Source of the DNA: DASQPR01 sp963724705
GTDB taxonomy: Bacteria; Actinomycetota; Actinomycetes; Mycobacteriales; Micromonosporaceae
DNA: 64,000 nucleotides
Direction of reading: 5' to 3'
Assembly (NCBI GenBank): GCA_963724705.1
Contig: CAVRVS010000001.1
Coordinates: 62,001-126,000, forward strand
Both the position numbers and the translations under genes were made by a program. Each line of letters begins with the position of its first letter. The stretch's first letter is position 1. Shown in pieces: positions 1-8,501 of the stretch. The notes under the pieces were generated by a model. The model did not search any database and was not told where the DNA came from. It was given only the letters and a program-made list of their open reading frames with translations.

Positions 1-894
1 ACCTTCTTGGTTCGCCCGGCCCGGGCCGAAGCGCTGCGGGAGACCGGACTGACCGTCACCGGCCCGGGCGGTGAATGGACGATCAAGCCGGATGTCGTGA
101 CGCCGGAGGAACTCGCCGCCGCCCGGCCAGCGGCCGCCGGCGATGGCACCCCTGGCGACGCCGACTCGCCGTACGAGGTGGTGCTGCTGTCGGTCAAGGC
201 TTATTCGCTCGACGAGGCGATCGACGATGTCGCACCGGCGGTCGGGCCGGATACGGTCGTCGTACCCGGCCTCAACGGTATGGCCCACATGGACGTCCTC
301 GACGAGAAGTTCGGCCGCCATCGCGTGCTGGGCGGCGTGATGTACGTCGCGACCACGCTCGACGACAGCGGCCGCATCGTCCAGCTCAATCCGGGCCTCA
401 ATGCGCTGACCTGGGGTGCCCGCGACGATCTCGACTCCGACCGTGCGGCTGCCCTGGTTCCGGATTTCACCGACGCCGGATTCACCGCGCGCACCTCGTC
501 GCATATCGAGCTGGCGATGTGGGAGAAGTGGATCAATCTCGCGTCGCTGGGTGCGATCACCTGCTTGATGCGCGGCACGATCGGTGAGATCGCCTCGGCC
601 CACGGCGGCATCGCGTACGCGGACGGCGTCATCGACGAGTGCATCGCTGTCGCGGCGGCGTACGGATTCGCGATCCGCCCCGACGTCGCGGCGCGCGCCC
701 ACGTTTCATTGACCGACCCGACATCCGGACTGACGTCCTCGATGTACCGCGATCTGTCCGCCGGGCGCCGGACCGAGGCCGATCACATCATCGGCGATCT
801 GATCGCGCGAGCGCAGTCGAAAGACGTCGACGTACCGCTGCTGGAGATCGCGTACACGAACCTCTCGGTCCATCAACGACGATTGGCGCACTGA
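1..894 (+). CDS. 2-dehydropantoate 2-reductase family protein, 5' end missing
   Basis: NADPH-dependent ketopantoate-reductase (ApbA/PanE) fold. The reading frame is open from the first base of the window, so the N-terminal Rossmann strand with its GxGxxG motif lies outside. The fragment begins in the strand after it (FLVRP). Family landmarks seen: SVKAYSLDEAI, the VPGLNGM stretch where the family keeps an Asn, and WEKWINLASLGAITCL, which carries the catalytic Lys and a conserved Asn. The C-terminal all-helical domain is complete. The stop lies 1 nt before the next gene's ATG, so the two are probably cotranscribed. Actinobacteria carry several paralogues of this family, and the neighbours (hydrolase, amidohydrolase) do not point to pantothenate synthesis. 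The true substrate is uncertain. Confidence 0.85.
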   Translation, partial: TFLVRPARAEALRETGLTVTGPGGEWTIKPDVVTPEELAAARPAAAGDGTPGDADSPYEVVLLSVKAYSLDEAIDDVAPAVGPDTVVVPGLNGMAHMDVLDEKFGRHRVLGGVMYVATTLDDSGRIVQLNPGLNALTWGARDDLDSDRAAALVPDFTDAGFTARTSSHIELAMWEKWINLASLGAITCLMRGTIGEIASAHGGIAYADGVIDECIAVAAAYGFAIRPDVAARAHVSLTDPTSGLTSSMYRDLSAGRRTEADHIIGDLIARAQSKDVDVPLLEIAYTNLSVHQRRLAH

Positions 895-895
895 G

Positions 896-1828
896 ATGAT
901 CGACTTCACGTCCGGTACGCCGGTCGCCGGTTCGCTCGACGTGTCGTGGATCCACGGCACAGCCAAGGGCGCGACCGGCACCGAGCCACCGATCCAGGTG
1001 CACGCGTACGACGAGCACACCTACATCCTCCGGCAGAGCAAGAAGACGTCGTTTGAGGCTCCCTTCCTCTACCTGTTCTTTGGCAACGATCGGGCACTCC
1101 TGCTCGACACCGGCGCAACGAAAGACCCGGCGCTGTTCCCGCTGCGAGACACCGTCGACACGATCATGCGCGACTGGCTGGCCGCGCATCCCCGCGAGAC
1201 GTACGGTCTCGTCGTCGCGCACACCCACGGCCACGGCGATCACGTCGCCGGGGACGCTCAATTCGACGGGCGGCCGGATACGACGGTCGTCCCGGCCGAC
1301 GTCGCGTCGGCGACCGCGTTCTTTGGCTTCACGAGCTGGCCGACCGAGATCGTCCCGTTCGACCTCGGCGGCCGGGTGCTGCGCGTGACCGGCATTCCCG
1401 GCCACGACGAGCGCTCGATCGCGGTGTACGACCCGTGGACAGGATTCCTCGTCACCGGCGACTCGGTCGGCCCGTTCCGGTTCTACGTCCGGGACATGTC
1501 CGCGTACGTAGACAGCCTGGGCCGCCTCGTCACGTTCACCCAAACACATCCCGTCACGCACGTGATGGGCTGCCACATCGAGATGTCCCGCACGCCGCGT
1601 CGCGACTACCCGATGGGCTGCCTGTATCAGCCGCACGAGGCCGACCTGCCGATGACCGTCGCGCAACTCGTGGCGGCGCGGGACGCAGCACTGTCCGTCG
1701 CCGGTAAACGCGGCATCCACATCTTCGACGACTTCCTCATCTTCAACGGGATGGGCAAGCGCCAGATGCCCGGCATCATCGGGTACGCGCTGTGGACGCG
1801 TATCCGCAACCGCATCTCCCGCATCTAG
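896..1828 (+). CDS. MBL-fold metallohydrolase
   Basis: Metallo-beta-lactamase-fold hydrolase, 310 aa. The metal-binding signature HTHGHGDHVAG is intact near residue 109, giving the three histidines and the aspartate of a dinuclear site. Further ligands are likely the His in IPGHDERS, the Asp in LVTGDSVGP and the His in MGCHIEM. There is no signal peptide, so it is cytoplasmic. The ATG follows the preceding stop by 1 nt and the next gene starts 5 nt after its own stop, so genes 1-3 form a unit. The companions (a reductase and an amidohydrolase) suggest catabolism of a small amide or lactone, but the substrate cannot be read from the sequence. Confidence 0.88.
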   Translation: MIDFTSGTPVAGSLDVSWIHGTAKGATGTEPPIQVHAYDEHTYILRQSKKTSFEAPFLYLFFGNDRALLLDTGATKDPALFPLRDTVDTIMRDWLAAHPRETYGLVVAHTHGHGDHVAGDAQFDGRPDTTVVPADVASATAFFGFTSWPTEIVPFDLGGRVLRVTGIPGHDERSIAVYDPWTGFLVTGDSVGPFRFYVRDMSAYVDSLGRLVTFTQTHPVTHVMGCHIEMSRTPRRDYPMGCLYQPHEADLPMTVAQLVAARDAALSVAGKRGIHIFDDFLIFNGMGKRQMPGIIGYALWTRIRNRISRI

Positions 1829-1833
1829 CGCGC

Positions 1834-3024
1834 ATGTTGGGATTCCGTGCCGATCGCGCGTTCGACGGCGAGCGGTTCCGACCAGAGGGTGCCCTGGTGC
1901 TCGTCGAGGGAGACCGCATCGTCGGCGTCGAGCCAGCATCGGCCGCCCCACCCGACGGTTGTGAGGTCCTCACCTGGCCGGCCGCCACGATCCTGCCTGG
2001 CCTTATCGACGCCCACACGCACCTGTGCGGCGATTCGGGTCCGCAGGCGCTGGATCGCCTGGCCGGTCTGAGTCAGGCCGAGCTCGACGAAACCGTCGAG
2101 GCTGCGCTCGCCGCTGAGCTCAGCGCGGGTGTGACCGCCGTCCGCGACCTCGGCGATCAGCAGTGGACCGTGGTCGATCGGCATCGGCATCGACCGCACG
2201 GACCGACGATCGTCGCGGCCGGACCGCCGATCACCAGCGTGGGCGGGCACTGCGCGGCAATGGGTGGTGCCGCCGCTGGGATCGCCGAACTGCGGGCCGC
2301 CGTCCGCGAGCGGGCCGAGCGCGGCGCCGACCTCGTGAAGATCATGGCGAGCGGCGGCGTCATGACAACCACGACCGACGTGCTGACACCGCAGTTCACG
2401 GTCGACGAGATCCGTGCCGTGGTGGACGAGGCTCATCGCGTCGGGCTGACCGTCGCCGCGCACGCCCACGCCGTAGCCGCGGTCGAAAACTGCGTCGCCG
2501 CCGGCGTCGACGGCATCGAACACTGCACGTGCCTCACCGCGACGGGTCCCCGGACGCCACCGGGCCTGGCCGAGGCCATCGCGGCCGCCGGCATCATCGT
2601 GTGCCCGACCCTCGGTCGCGATCTCGCCCGCATCGGGGGCGAGCTCCCGCCGCGGATCAAAGCGATGATGGAACGCACCGGCACCACCTGGGAAGCGCGG
2701 CTCGGTCAGGTCGGCGATCTGTATCGGGCTGGAGTCACCCTCATGAGCGGCGCCGATTCCGGCATCAACCCCGGCAAGCCACACGGACTGCTGCCGATAT
2801 CGGTGGCGGAGTTGGTCGCGTGCGGAGCGCCGGTCGGCGCAGCGCTGGCCTCGGCCACGAGCGTGGCGGCACAGGGTTGCGGCCTGGCTGATCGGACCGG
2901 GCGGCTCCGGCCCGGGCTGGCGGCCGATCTGCTGATCGTCGACGGTGACCTGACCGCCGATTTCACCGCGCTGCGCCGTCCGAAAACCGTCGTGTCGCGT
3001 GGACGTGTCATCACGCCCATCTGA
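1834..3024 (+). CDS. amidohydrolase family protein (imidazolonepropionase/prolidase-like)
   Basis: Metal-dependent amidohydrolase of about 396 aa. Seen: a beta-sandwich N-terminus, PGLIDAHTHL with the HxH pair near residue 60, LVKIMASGG with a candidate carboxylated Lys near residue 168, AAHAHAV and GIEHCTCL supplying the next two His, and SGADSGI with the conserved Asp near residue 308. The C-terminal GLAADLLIVDGD segment is typical. I place the start at ATG 1834 (MLGFRADRAFDG); an upstream ATG at 1792 lies inside the previous gene and would add residues unlike the family. This group in actinobacteria is often annotated as Xaa-Pro dipeptidase or imidazolonepropionase-like; the substrate is unknown. 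Confidence 0.87.
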   Translation: MLGFRADRAFDGERFRPEGALVLVEGDRIVGVEPASAAPPDGCEVLTWPAATILPGLIDAHTHLCGDSGPQALDRLAGLSQAELDETVEAALAAELSAGVTAVRDLGDQQWTVVDRHRHRPHGPTIVAAGPPITSVGGHCAAMGGAAAGIAELRAAVRERAERGADLVKIMASGGVMTTTTDVLTPQFTVDEIRAVVDEAHRVGLTVAAHAHAVAAVENCVAAGVDGIEHCTCLTATGPRTPPGLAEAIAAAGIIVCPTLGRDLARIGGELPPRIKAMMERTGTTWEARLGQVGDLYRAGVTLMSGADSGINPGKPHGLLPISVAELVACGAPVGAALASATSVAAQGCGLADRTGRLRPGLAADLLIVDGDLTADFTALRRPKTVVSRGRVITPI

Positions 3025-3137
3025 ACCACCGGCCATCCGCAGCGCGGTTCACAGCGACCTCATAGGTTGCGCACACCGTCCCATCGGGCTCGGCTGCCAG
3101 CATCGGTGTCAGGGCACAAAGACACCGGGAGGCGGTC

Positions 3138-3428
3138 GTGAATCGAGATCTGGGTTTGACCCGCGCACGGACCGTCACGGTCGGGCTCGCCGGGGTCACC
3201 CTCGTCGGTGTCGTCACGGTCGCGGGCCTGGCCCGCCACGACACCGACACGGGTACGCAAGGGGCGACGTCCAGCTCCAGCGGCTCCAACTCCGAGGAGA
3301 CCGGCTCGAATTCGAGCTCAACGTCGACCGACGACGGATCGTCGAATACCTTCCCGAACCTCGGCGGACACAGCGATTCGGGCGGCCAGGGCGGCTCTGG
3401 TGGCGCCGCAACGTCGGGAGGTTCGTGA
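3138..3428 (+). CDS. small exported/anchored Ser-Gly-rich protein of the ApbE operon
   Basis: 96-aa protein starting at GTG 3138 behind GGGAGGCGG. Residues 1-32 contain one hydrophobic segment (VGLAGVTLVGVVTVAGLA) that would act as signal or anchor. The rest is a low-complexity Ser/Thr/Gly/Asn tail ending ATSGGS. It stops 1 nt before apbE, and the four genes behind it are coupled by 4-nt overlaps. In many ApbE operons this position is held by an FMN-binding-domain protein; that domain is absent here. The tail contains QGATSS, loosely like the SGATxTS sequence that ApbE modifies, so it could be a minimal flavin carrier. That is inference. Short Ser/Gly-rich partners of this kind next to apbE are, as far as I recall, common in actinobacteria. 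Confidence 0.75.
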   Translation: MNRDLGLTRARTVTVGLAGVTLVGVVTVAGLARHDTDTGTQGATSSSSGSNSEETGSNSSSTSTDDGSSNTFPNLGGHSDSGGQGGSGGAATSGGS

Positions 3429-3429
3429 C

Positions 3430-4386
3430 ATGCCACTCGTCGAACGATTGCCGATCGGCACCGGATGCGCCCAATGGTCGGCGTGGGGAACGGTCGCGCG
3501 GATCGTTGTCACCGACCCGGCCCGCCTCGACGCGGCCACCGATCTCGTACGGGCCGAACTCGCGGCCGTCGACGAGGCGTGCAGCCGATTCCGTACGGAT
3601 TCCGAGATACGTGACGTGTTCCGCGCCCACGGCAGCCCGATCACCGTGAGCGTACGGCTGGCCGAACTTGTCCGCGCGGCCCTCGACTCGGCCGTCGACA
3701 CCGACGGCGACGTCGACCCGACGCTCGGACTCGCCATGTCCGCGCTGGGGTACGACCGGGACTTTGCCGAGATCACCGCCAGCGCGTCGGCGATGCACCC
3801 GAACGTGACCGCCTTCGCGACCGCCGACTGGCGCAACGTACGCCTGGAGGGACGCGAGCTGACCGTGCCGCCCGGCGTGTTGCTTGACCTCGGTGCGACG
3901 GCGAAGGCCTGGGCCGCCGATCGATGCGCGGCGATCGTGGCCGAGCGCTGCGGGACCGGCGTGCTCGTCGCGCTCGGTGGCGACATCGCAACGGCCGGCC
4001 CAGCCGGCGGAAGCTGGCGCGTCCGCGTCCAGGACGGACCGCGCGAGCCGTCGTGCACGATATCGCTGCCGGCCGGCGCCGCTCTCGCCACGTCGAGCAC
4101 GATCGGGCGCACCTGGCAGGCCGGTTCCCGCCGCCTGCACCACATCCTCGATCCGCGCACCGGGCAGCCGGCGCCCCGCGTCTGGCGCACCGCATCGGTG
4201 GCCGCCTACACGTGCGTACGCGCCAACACACTGTCCACGGCCGCACTCGTGCGCGGCGCCCGCGCACGGCGATGGCTCGACACGCTCGGCGCGCCGGCCC
4301 GACTCGTCGCCGCCGACGGCACCGTGACCACGCTTGGCACGTGGCCGGCCGAGGGCGAGGCCCGCACGAACGGGAGCGCGGCGTGA
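3430..4386 (+). CDS. apbE: FAD:protein FMN transferase
   Basis: ApbE moves the FMN part of FAD onto a Ser/Thr of an exported redox protein, using Mg2+. The 318-aa protein has the family's core: EACSRFRTDSEI near the start, the VDPTLG motif, PGVLLDLGATAKAWAADR (the DLG..AKG-like signature, here AKA), LVALGGDIATAG, and the metal-binding C-terminal stretch HHILDPRTGQPA with SVAAYTCVRANTLSTAALV. No lipobox or signal peptide is seen, so it may act before export or be a cytoplasmic form. Start ATG 3430 is 1 nt after the stop of the small exported protein, and the next gene starts inside its stop codon (GTGA). Confidence 0.93.
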   Translation: MPLVERLPIGTGCAQWSAWGTVARIVVTDPARLDAATDLVRAELAAVDEACSRFRTDSEIRDVFRAHGSPITVSVRLAELVRAALDSAVDTDGDVDPTLGLAMSALGYDRDFAEITASASAMHPNVTAFATADWRNVRLEGRELTVPPGVLLDLGATAKAWAADRCAAIVAERCGTGVLVALGGDIATAGPAGGSWRVRVQDGPREPSCTISLPAGAALATSSTIGRTWQAGSRRLHHILDPRTGQPAPRVWRTASVAAYTCVRANTLSTAALVRGARARRWLDTLGAPARLVAADGTVTTLGTWPAEGEARTNGSAA

Positions 4387-5039
4387 CCGACGCTCTCTGG
4401 TACACCGCCCGCGGCACCGGCGTGGTCTCGCTGTTGTTGTTGACCGTGGTCGTCGTGCTCGGCGTTGGCAGCCGGGCCGGCCGGCCGGTCTTCGGTCTGC
4501 CCCGATTCGCCGTGAGCCTCGTGCATCGCAACGCATCGTTGATGGCGAGCATCCTGATCGTGATCCATGTGACGACGTTGCTGACCGACCCGTACGCACA
4601 CCTCAAACTGCTCGACCTGATCGTGCCGTTCGACGCGGCTTACCGCCCGGCGTGGGTCGGGCTCGGCACCACCGCTCTCGATCTGGTCGTGGCGATCGTC
4701 GTCACGAGCCTGCTGCGGCGACGGCTCGGCGCCCGGACCTGGCGCGCCGTGCACTGGTTCGCCTACGTCATGTGGCCGGTCGCGTGGCTACACGGGATCG
4801 GCAGCGGCACGGACCGCGGCAGCGGCTGGTACTTGGCGCTGGCAGTCGTGGCCGCGATCACCGTTGCCGGCGCGCTCATCTGGCGACTCGGGTCCGGCTT
4901 CGCCACGCTCGGCGGCCGCCGCGAACCGCGCATCGAGCCGGCCCGCACATCCACCTATCGTGTCCCGACACCGATCAACCGGATCCCGACACCGATCAAC
5001 CGGATCGCGACACCGATCGAAGAGGGAGGCAACCGGTGA
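4383..5039 (+). CDS. ferric-reductase-like transmembrane protein
   Basis: Membrane cytochrome of the ferric reductase/YedZ type, 218 aa, with about six helices. Paired histidines sit in SLVHRNASLMASILIVIHV and in VHWFAYVMWPVAWLHG, spaced as expected for ligands of two hemes b across the membrane. It begins at GTG 4383 overlapping the apbE stop by 4 nt, and ends overlapping the NuoF-like start. Inferred role: pass electrons from the cytoplasmic NuoF/ferredoxin pair to an outside acceptor, perhaps a flavinylated partner. The C-terminal tail is odd: PTPINRI is repeated perfectly in DNA (see repeat at 4964) and carries no recognisable domain. Confidence 0.88.
   Translation: MTDALWYTARGTGVVSLLLLTVVVVLGVGSRAGRPVFGLPRFAVSLVHRNASLMASILIVIHVTTLLTDPYAHLKLLDLIVPFDAAYRPAWVGLGTTALDLVVAIVVTSLLRRRLGARTWRAVHWFAYVMWPVAWLHGIGSGTDRGSGWYLALAVVAAITVAGALIWRLGSGFATLGGRREPRIEPARTSTYRVPTPINRIPTPINRIATPIEEGGNR
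4964..5019 (+). repeat. 21-bp in-frame tandem repeat in the ferric-reductase-like gene
   Basis: Two perfect 21-bp units (4964-4984 and 4985-5005) followed by a partial third (5006-5019). They encode PTPINRI, PTPINRI and ATPI at the cytoplasmic C-terminus. Because the unit is a multiple of three, copy number could change without breaking the frame. Confidence 0.9.
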
Positions 5040-6283
5040 CCGCAGCACTCGACACGCTCGTCCCGCCGCCACCGACCGGTCCGCACGGGCCGCACCGGCT
5101 GCTCGTCGCCGGGGCCGCGACGCTCGACGAGCACGTACGGCGGCACGGCGGCCTGCCGAAGGCACAGGCGCGGCAGATCCGTGCCGTCGTAGCCGACTCC
5201 GGTCTCACCGGTCGCGGCGGAGCCGGATTTCCGACGCATCGCAAGCTCGACGCGGCGGCGTCCGGCCAACGTGCAGTCGCGATCGGCAACGCCGCGGAGA
5301 GCGAGCCGGCCAGCCGGAAGGACCGCGCCCTGCTCAGTCACGCGCCGCATCTCGTGCTGGACGGGCTCCAATTGGCGGCGCGGGCAATCGAGGCCCGGGA
5401 AGCACATGTGTATGTGTCATCCGACGCCGCAGGTGCGGTCCGCGCCGCGCTCGCGGCCCGGGCCGATCCGTTGCCGGTCACGGTCCACATTGCGCCGGAC
5501 GCGTTCATCGCGGGCGAGGAGTCCGCCGTGGTGAGCGCCGTGGGCGGCGGACCACCGATCCCCCAGGACAAGGGGGTACGGGTGATCGAGCGCGGTTTGT
5601 ACGGCCGGCCGACGCTGGTCCAGAACGTCGAGACCCTTGCCCACATCGCGCTCATCGTCCGCTACGGCCCCGACTGGTTCCGGCGCGCCGGTACGGCCGA
5701 AGAGCCGGGCACGTTCCTGGCCACGCTCACCGGTCCGGTGCGCACGCCCGGCGTGTATGAGTTGCCGTACGGCATCCAAATCGGCGACGTCATCGCCGCG
5801 GCCGGCGGCGCAACGGAACCGTTGCAGGCGCTGCTGGTCGGCGGTTACCACGGCGCCTGGGTGCCGGCGCGACCGGACATCGAGATCAGTCGAACCGGTC
5901 TCGCTCCCTATGGCGCGGCGCCCGGAGCGGGAGTCGTGGTGCCGCTCGCGGCCCGGTCGTGTGGACTCGTCGCGACCGCGCGCGTGGTGGCGTACCTGTC
6001 CGGCCAGCGCGCCGGGCAATGTGGGCCGTGCGTCAACGGGCTGCCCCGAATCGCCGACACGTTCACCGCGCTCGCGCAGTGCCGCTCGTACCCCGATCTC
6101 GTCTCTCAGGTGGATCGGCTGAGCCGTCTCGTCGTCGGGCGCGGCGCCTGCAAGCACCCGGACGGCACCGTACGTCTGATCCGGTCCAGCCTGCGTACGT
6201 TCGCCCCGGAGGTCAGCGCCCATTTGGCCGGCTGGTGCAGCGCGTTCGAACCGACCACCGAGACCGTCGGGAGCGCGGCATGA
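5036..6283 (+). CDS. NuoF-like NADH/flavin oxidoreductase with SLBB and iron-sulfur domains
   Basis: 415-aa homologue of the NADH-binding 51-kDa subunit of complex I. Order: FMN/NADH domain with GRGGAGFPTHRKL (about residues 59-71), NAAESEPASRKDR in place of the usual NADEGEPGTFKDR, GEESAV, and GLYGRPTLVQNVETLA; an SLBB domain (about 240-310); then the Fe-S region with QCGPC and a distal GACKH. One of the four cluster cysteines of classical NuoF is replaced (AGQCGPC instead of SCGxCxPC). Start GTG 5036 overlaps the previous stop; the ferredoxin starts in its own stop codon. Alone, without other Nuo subunits, it probably works with the ferredoxin and the membrane cytochrome as an electron-input module. 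Confidence 0.88.
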   Translation: MTAALDTLVPPPPTGPHGPHRLLVAGAATLDEHVRRHGGLPKAQARQIRAVVADSGLTGRGGAGFPTHRKLDAAASGQRAVAIGNAAESEPASRKDRALLSHAPHLVLDGLQLAARAIEAREAHVYVSSDAAGAVRAALAARADPLPVTVHIAPDAFIAGEESAVVSAVGGGPPIPQDKGVRVIERGLYGRPTLVQNVETLAHIALIVRYGPDWFRRAGTAEEPGTFLATLTGPVRTPGVYELPYGIQIGDVIAAAGGATEPLQALLVGGYHGAWVPARPDIEISRTGLAPYGAAPGAGVVVPLAARSCGLVATARVVAYLSGQRAGQCGPCVNGLPRIADTFTALAQCRSYPDLVSQVDRLSRLVVGRGACKHPDGTVRLIRSSLRTFAPEVSAHLAGWCSAFEPTTETVGSAA

Positions 6284-6483
6284 ACCTGCACATCGACTGG
6301 ACGGCCTGTGACGGGCGTGGCCTGTGTTCCGAACTGTTGCCGGAGATCCTCACCGAGGACGACTGGGGCTACCCGCTCGTACGCCACGGCGGCGGGGCCG
6401 ACGTGACGATTCCGACCGAGTTGCGCCGCCACGCACGGCGGGCGGTAGACCGCTGTCCGCGGTTGGCCCTGCGGCTCCGCTGA
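6280..6483 (+). CDS. ferredoxin, 3Fe-4S type
   Basis: 67-aa single-cluster ferredoxin starting in the stop codon of the NuoF-like gene (ATGA). Cysteines are arranged C-x5-C (ACDGRGLC) and a distal CP (DRCPRLAL), the spacing found in actinobacterial 3Fe-4S ferredoxins and in those serving P450 enzymes. As last gene of the operon it is likely the direct electron partner of the NuoF-like protein or of the membrane cytochrome. Confidence 0.9.
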   Translation: MNLHIDWTACDGRGLCSELLPEILTEDDWGYPLVRHGGGADVTIPTELRRHARRAVDRCPRLALRLR

Positions 6484-6508
6484 CCTACCTACTGGTAACG
6501 GACCGCGC

Positions 6509-7198
6509 TCAGCCCACTCGTTGGCCGGGTGTCCAAACGCCGAGGATCTGCCAGCCGAGGTCCGGGAAGCCGGCCGCGGTGGCGGTGCGATCGGATGCGA
6601 TGTTGGCGGGATCGTGGAGGTAGATGGGTACGGCGCCCTGCGCCAGCACCCACCGGGCCGCCTGCGCGACGAGCCGCGTCGCCAGTCCCTTGCCGCGGTG
6701 CGCCTCCTCGGTGCCGACCGACAGCTCGAGCCCGGCCGCGTTGTGCCGCTTGATGCCGACGCCGGCGGCGTACGTGTCGTCGATCAACGTGACGAGAACC
6801 TGGCCACCGAACGGATGCAGCCACGGCGGCACGCGGGGATCGGCGACGTCGAGCCACTCGCCCGCATCCGGTAGGTCGGAGGGCGCCGTCGACCAACGGA
6901 ACTTGCCGAGGAACGCACGCGCATCCGGGCGACCGAGCGCCTTCGGCAGCTCCGTCGAGACCCGCTCCCAGCTGTGCACGCCCCCGCGGACCGCCTCGAC
7001 CTGATCCGGCCGAACCGAGATCACGCCGGCCTCCGGTGTCCGTACGCCGACGACGTCCCGGACCGAGCCATCCCAACCCGGACGCGTACGGACCTCGGAC
7101 CCGACCACCGTCACGTCGGCGTCCGGCGGCCACACACCGAGATACTCGGCCAGGAATGACGCGAGCGCCGGCTCCGTACGTGTGGTTCCACCGGTCAT
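6509..7198 (-). CDS. GNAT family N-acetyltransferase
   Basis: 229 aa. The acetyl-CoA-binding motif A is visible as ELSVGTEEAHRGKGLATRLV (R-G-x-G-x-A) around residues 160-180, followed by helix VAQAARWVLAQG and the motif B-like HDPANIASDRTATAAGF. The N-terminal half (about 120 residues) is less conserved and may bind the acceptor. It converges on the ferredoxin gene with a 25-nt gap. Acceptor unknown. Confidence 0.82.
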   Translation of the reverse strand: MTGGTTRTEPALASFLAEYLGVWPPDADVTVVGSEVRTRPGWDGSVRDVVGVRTPEAGVISVRPDQVEAVRGGVHSWERVSTELPKALGRPDARAFLGKFRWSTAPSDLPDAGEWLDVADPRVPPWLHPFGGQVLVTLIDDTYAAGVGIKRHNAAGLELSVGTEEAHRGKGLATRLVAQAARWVLAQGAVPIYLHDPANIASDRTATAAGFPDLGWQILGVWTPGQRVG

Positions 7199-7334
7199 CG
7201 GTAGGCCGCCCTTCGTGCACCTGGTCGTCGATCCGCTGCGGCGACACTACCGAGCCGGTCACCTGGGCACACAAGCCGCCCTATTCTGTTCCGAGCGCTG
7301 GCCACCGCCGAGGCCGTCGCGAGAGGATCACGCC

Positions 7335-8501
7335 ATGGCCAGCGCCGACACGGATCACAGCCGCGAGCACGATCGTGCCCGCGGCGACCGGCCCGATCAT
7401 GCTCATGGTCATGACCATGGTCATGAGGATGCTCACGAGCACGGTGAGCACGGCCATGAAGACGATCACGGTCATGGCCACAGCGCCGGCCCGTCGGTCT
7501 GGCACCGCTTGACGCACGCGGTCCGCCCCCACTCGCACGACGCCGCGGACAAGGTCGACTCGGCGATGGAGACCAGTGCCGACGGCATACGGGCCCTGTG
7601 GATCAGCCTGACCGTCCTCGGGGTGACCGCCAGCCTGCAGGCCGTCGTCGTGGTGCTGTCGCATTCCGTCGCACTGCTCGGCGACACGTTGCACAACGTT
7701 GCCGATGCGTTGACCGCCGTGCCTCTGGGGCTAGCGTTCATTGTCGGCCGCCGCGCGCCGACCCGCCGGTACACGTACGGCTTCGGGCGCGCCGAGGATC
7801 TGGCCGGCATCGCGATCGTGCTCGTGATCGCCGCGTCGTCGGCACTCGCGGCGTACGAGGCGATCCGCCGACTCGCGCACCCGCAGACCGTGCACCACCT
7901 GTGGGCGGTCGCGATCGCGGCGGTGATCGGGTTCGCCGGCAACGAGATCGTCGCCCGCTATCGCATTGTCGTGGGCCGGCGTATCGGGTCCGCCGCGCTC
8001 GTCGCGGACGGTCTGCACGCCCGTACCGATGGATTCACGTCGTTGGCTGTGTTGCTCGGCGCCGGTGGTGTCGCGATCGGCTGGGCCTGGGCGGACCCGG
8101 TCATCGGTCTGGTCATCACGGCCGCCATCGCGGTGGTGCTGGCCGATGCCGCCCGAGCGGTCTACCGGCGGTTGATGGACGCCGTCGACCCGGCCCTCGT
8201 TGATCAGGTGGAGCAGACGCTGCGGGCGACGCCAGGCGTGGTCGACATCGGTACGGCCCGCATCCGGTGGATCGGGCATCAACTGCGGGCCGAATGCGAG
8301 ATCGAAGTCGCCGACGACGCGACGGTCGTCGCGGCGCACGCGATCGCCCACGACGCCGAACACCGGCTCATGCATGCGGTTCCCCGGCTGACAGCGGCCG
8401 TCGTGCACGCCGAGCCGGCCGGTGCGGTACGCAGCGCCCAGCACGAGGCGACGAGTGCTCACGCCGCCCGGACAGCCGGAACTCGCGCTACCGAGCGGTA
8501 G
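7335..8501 (+). CDS. cation diffusion facilitator (zinc/cobalt exporter)
   Basis: 388-aa CDF exporter that swaps divalent metal for protons. A His-rich cytoplasmic N-terminus (HAHGHDHGHEDAHEHGEHGH and on to about residue 50) suggests zinc buffering. Six membrane helices follow. Metal sites of the family: HSVALLGDTLHNVADAL in helix 2 and HARTDGFTSLAVLL in helix 5, i.e. HxxxD pairs on both helices. The C-terminal cytoplasmic domain is present (PGVVDIGTARIRWIGHQL). Start ATG 7335 has GAGAGGATC upstream. Its final codons lie inside a long hairpin (see terminator at 8476). Confidence 0.92.
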   Translation: MASADTDHSREHDRARGDRPDHAHGHDHGHEDAHEHGEHGHEDDHGHGHSAGPSVWHRLTHAVRPHSHDAADKVDSAMETSADGIRALWISLTVLGVTASLQAVVVVLSHSVALLGDTLHNVADALTAVPLGLAFIVGRRAPTRRYTYGFGRAEDLAGIAIVLVIAASSALAAYEAIRRLAHPQTVHHLWAVAIAAVIGFAGNEIVARYRIVVGRRIGSAALVADGLHARTDGFTSLAVLLGAGGVAIGWAWADPVIGLVITAAIAVVLADAARAVYRRLMDAVDPALVDQVEQTLRATPGVVDIGTARIRWIGHQLRAECEIEVADDATVVAAHAIAHDAEHRLMHAVPRLTAAVVHAEPAGAVRSAQHEATSAHAARTAGTRATER

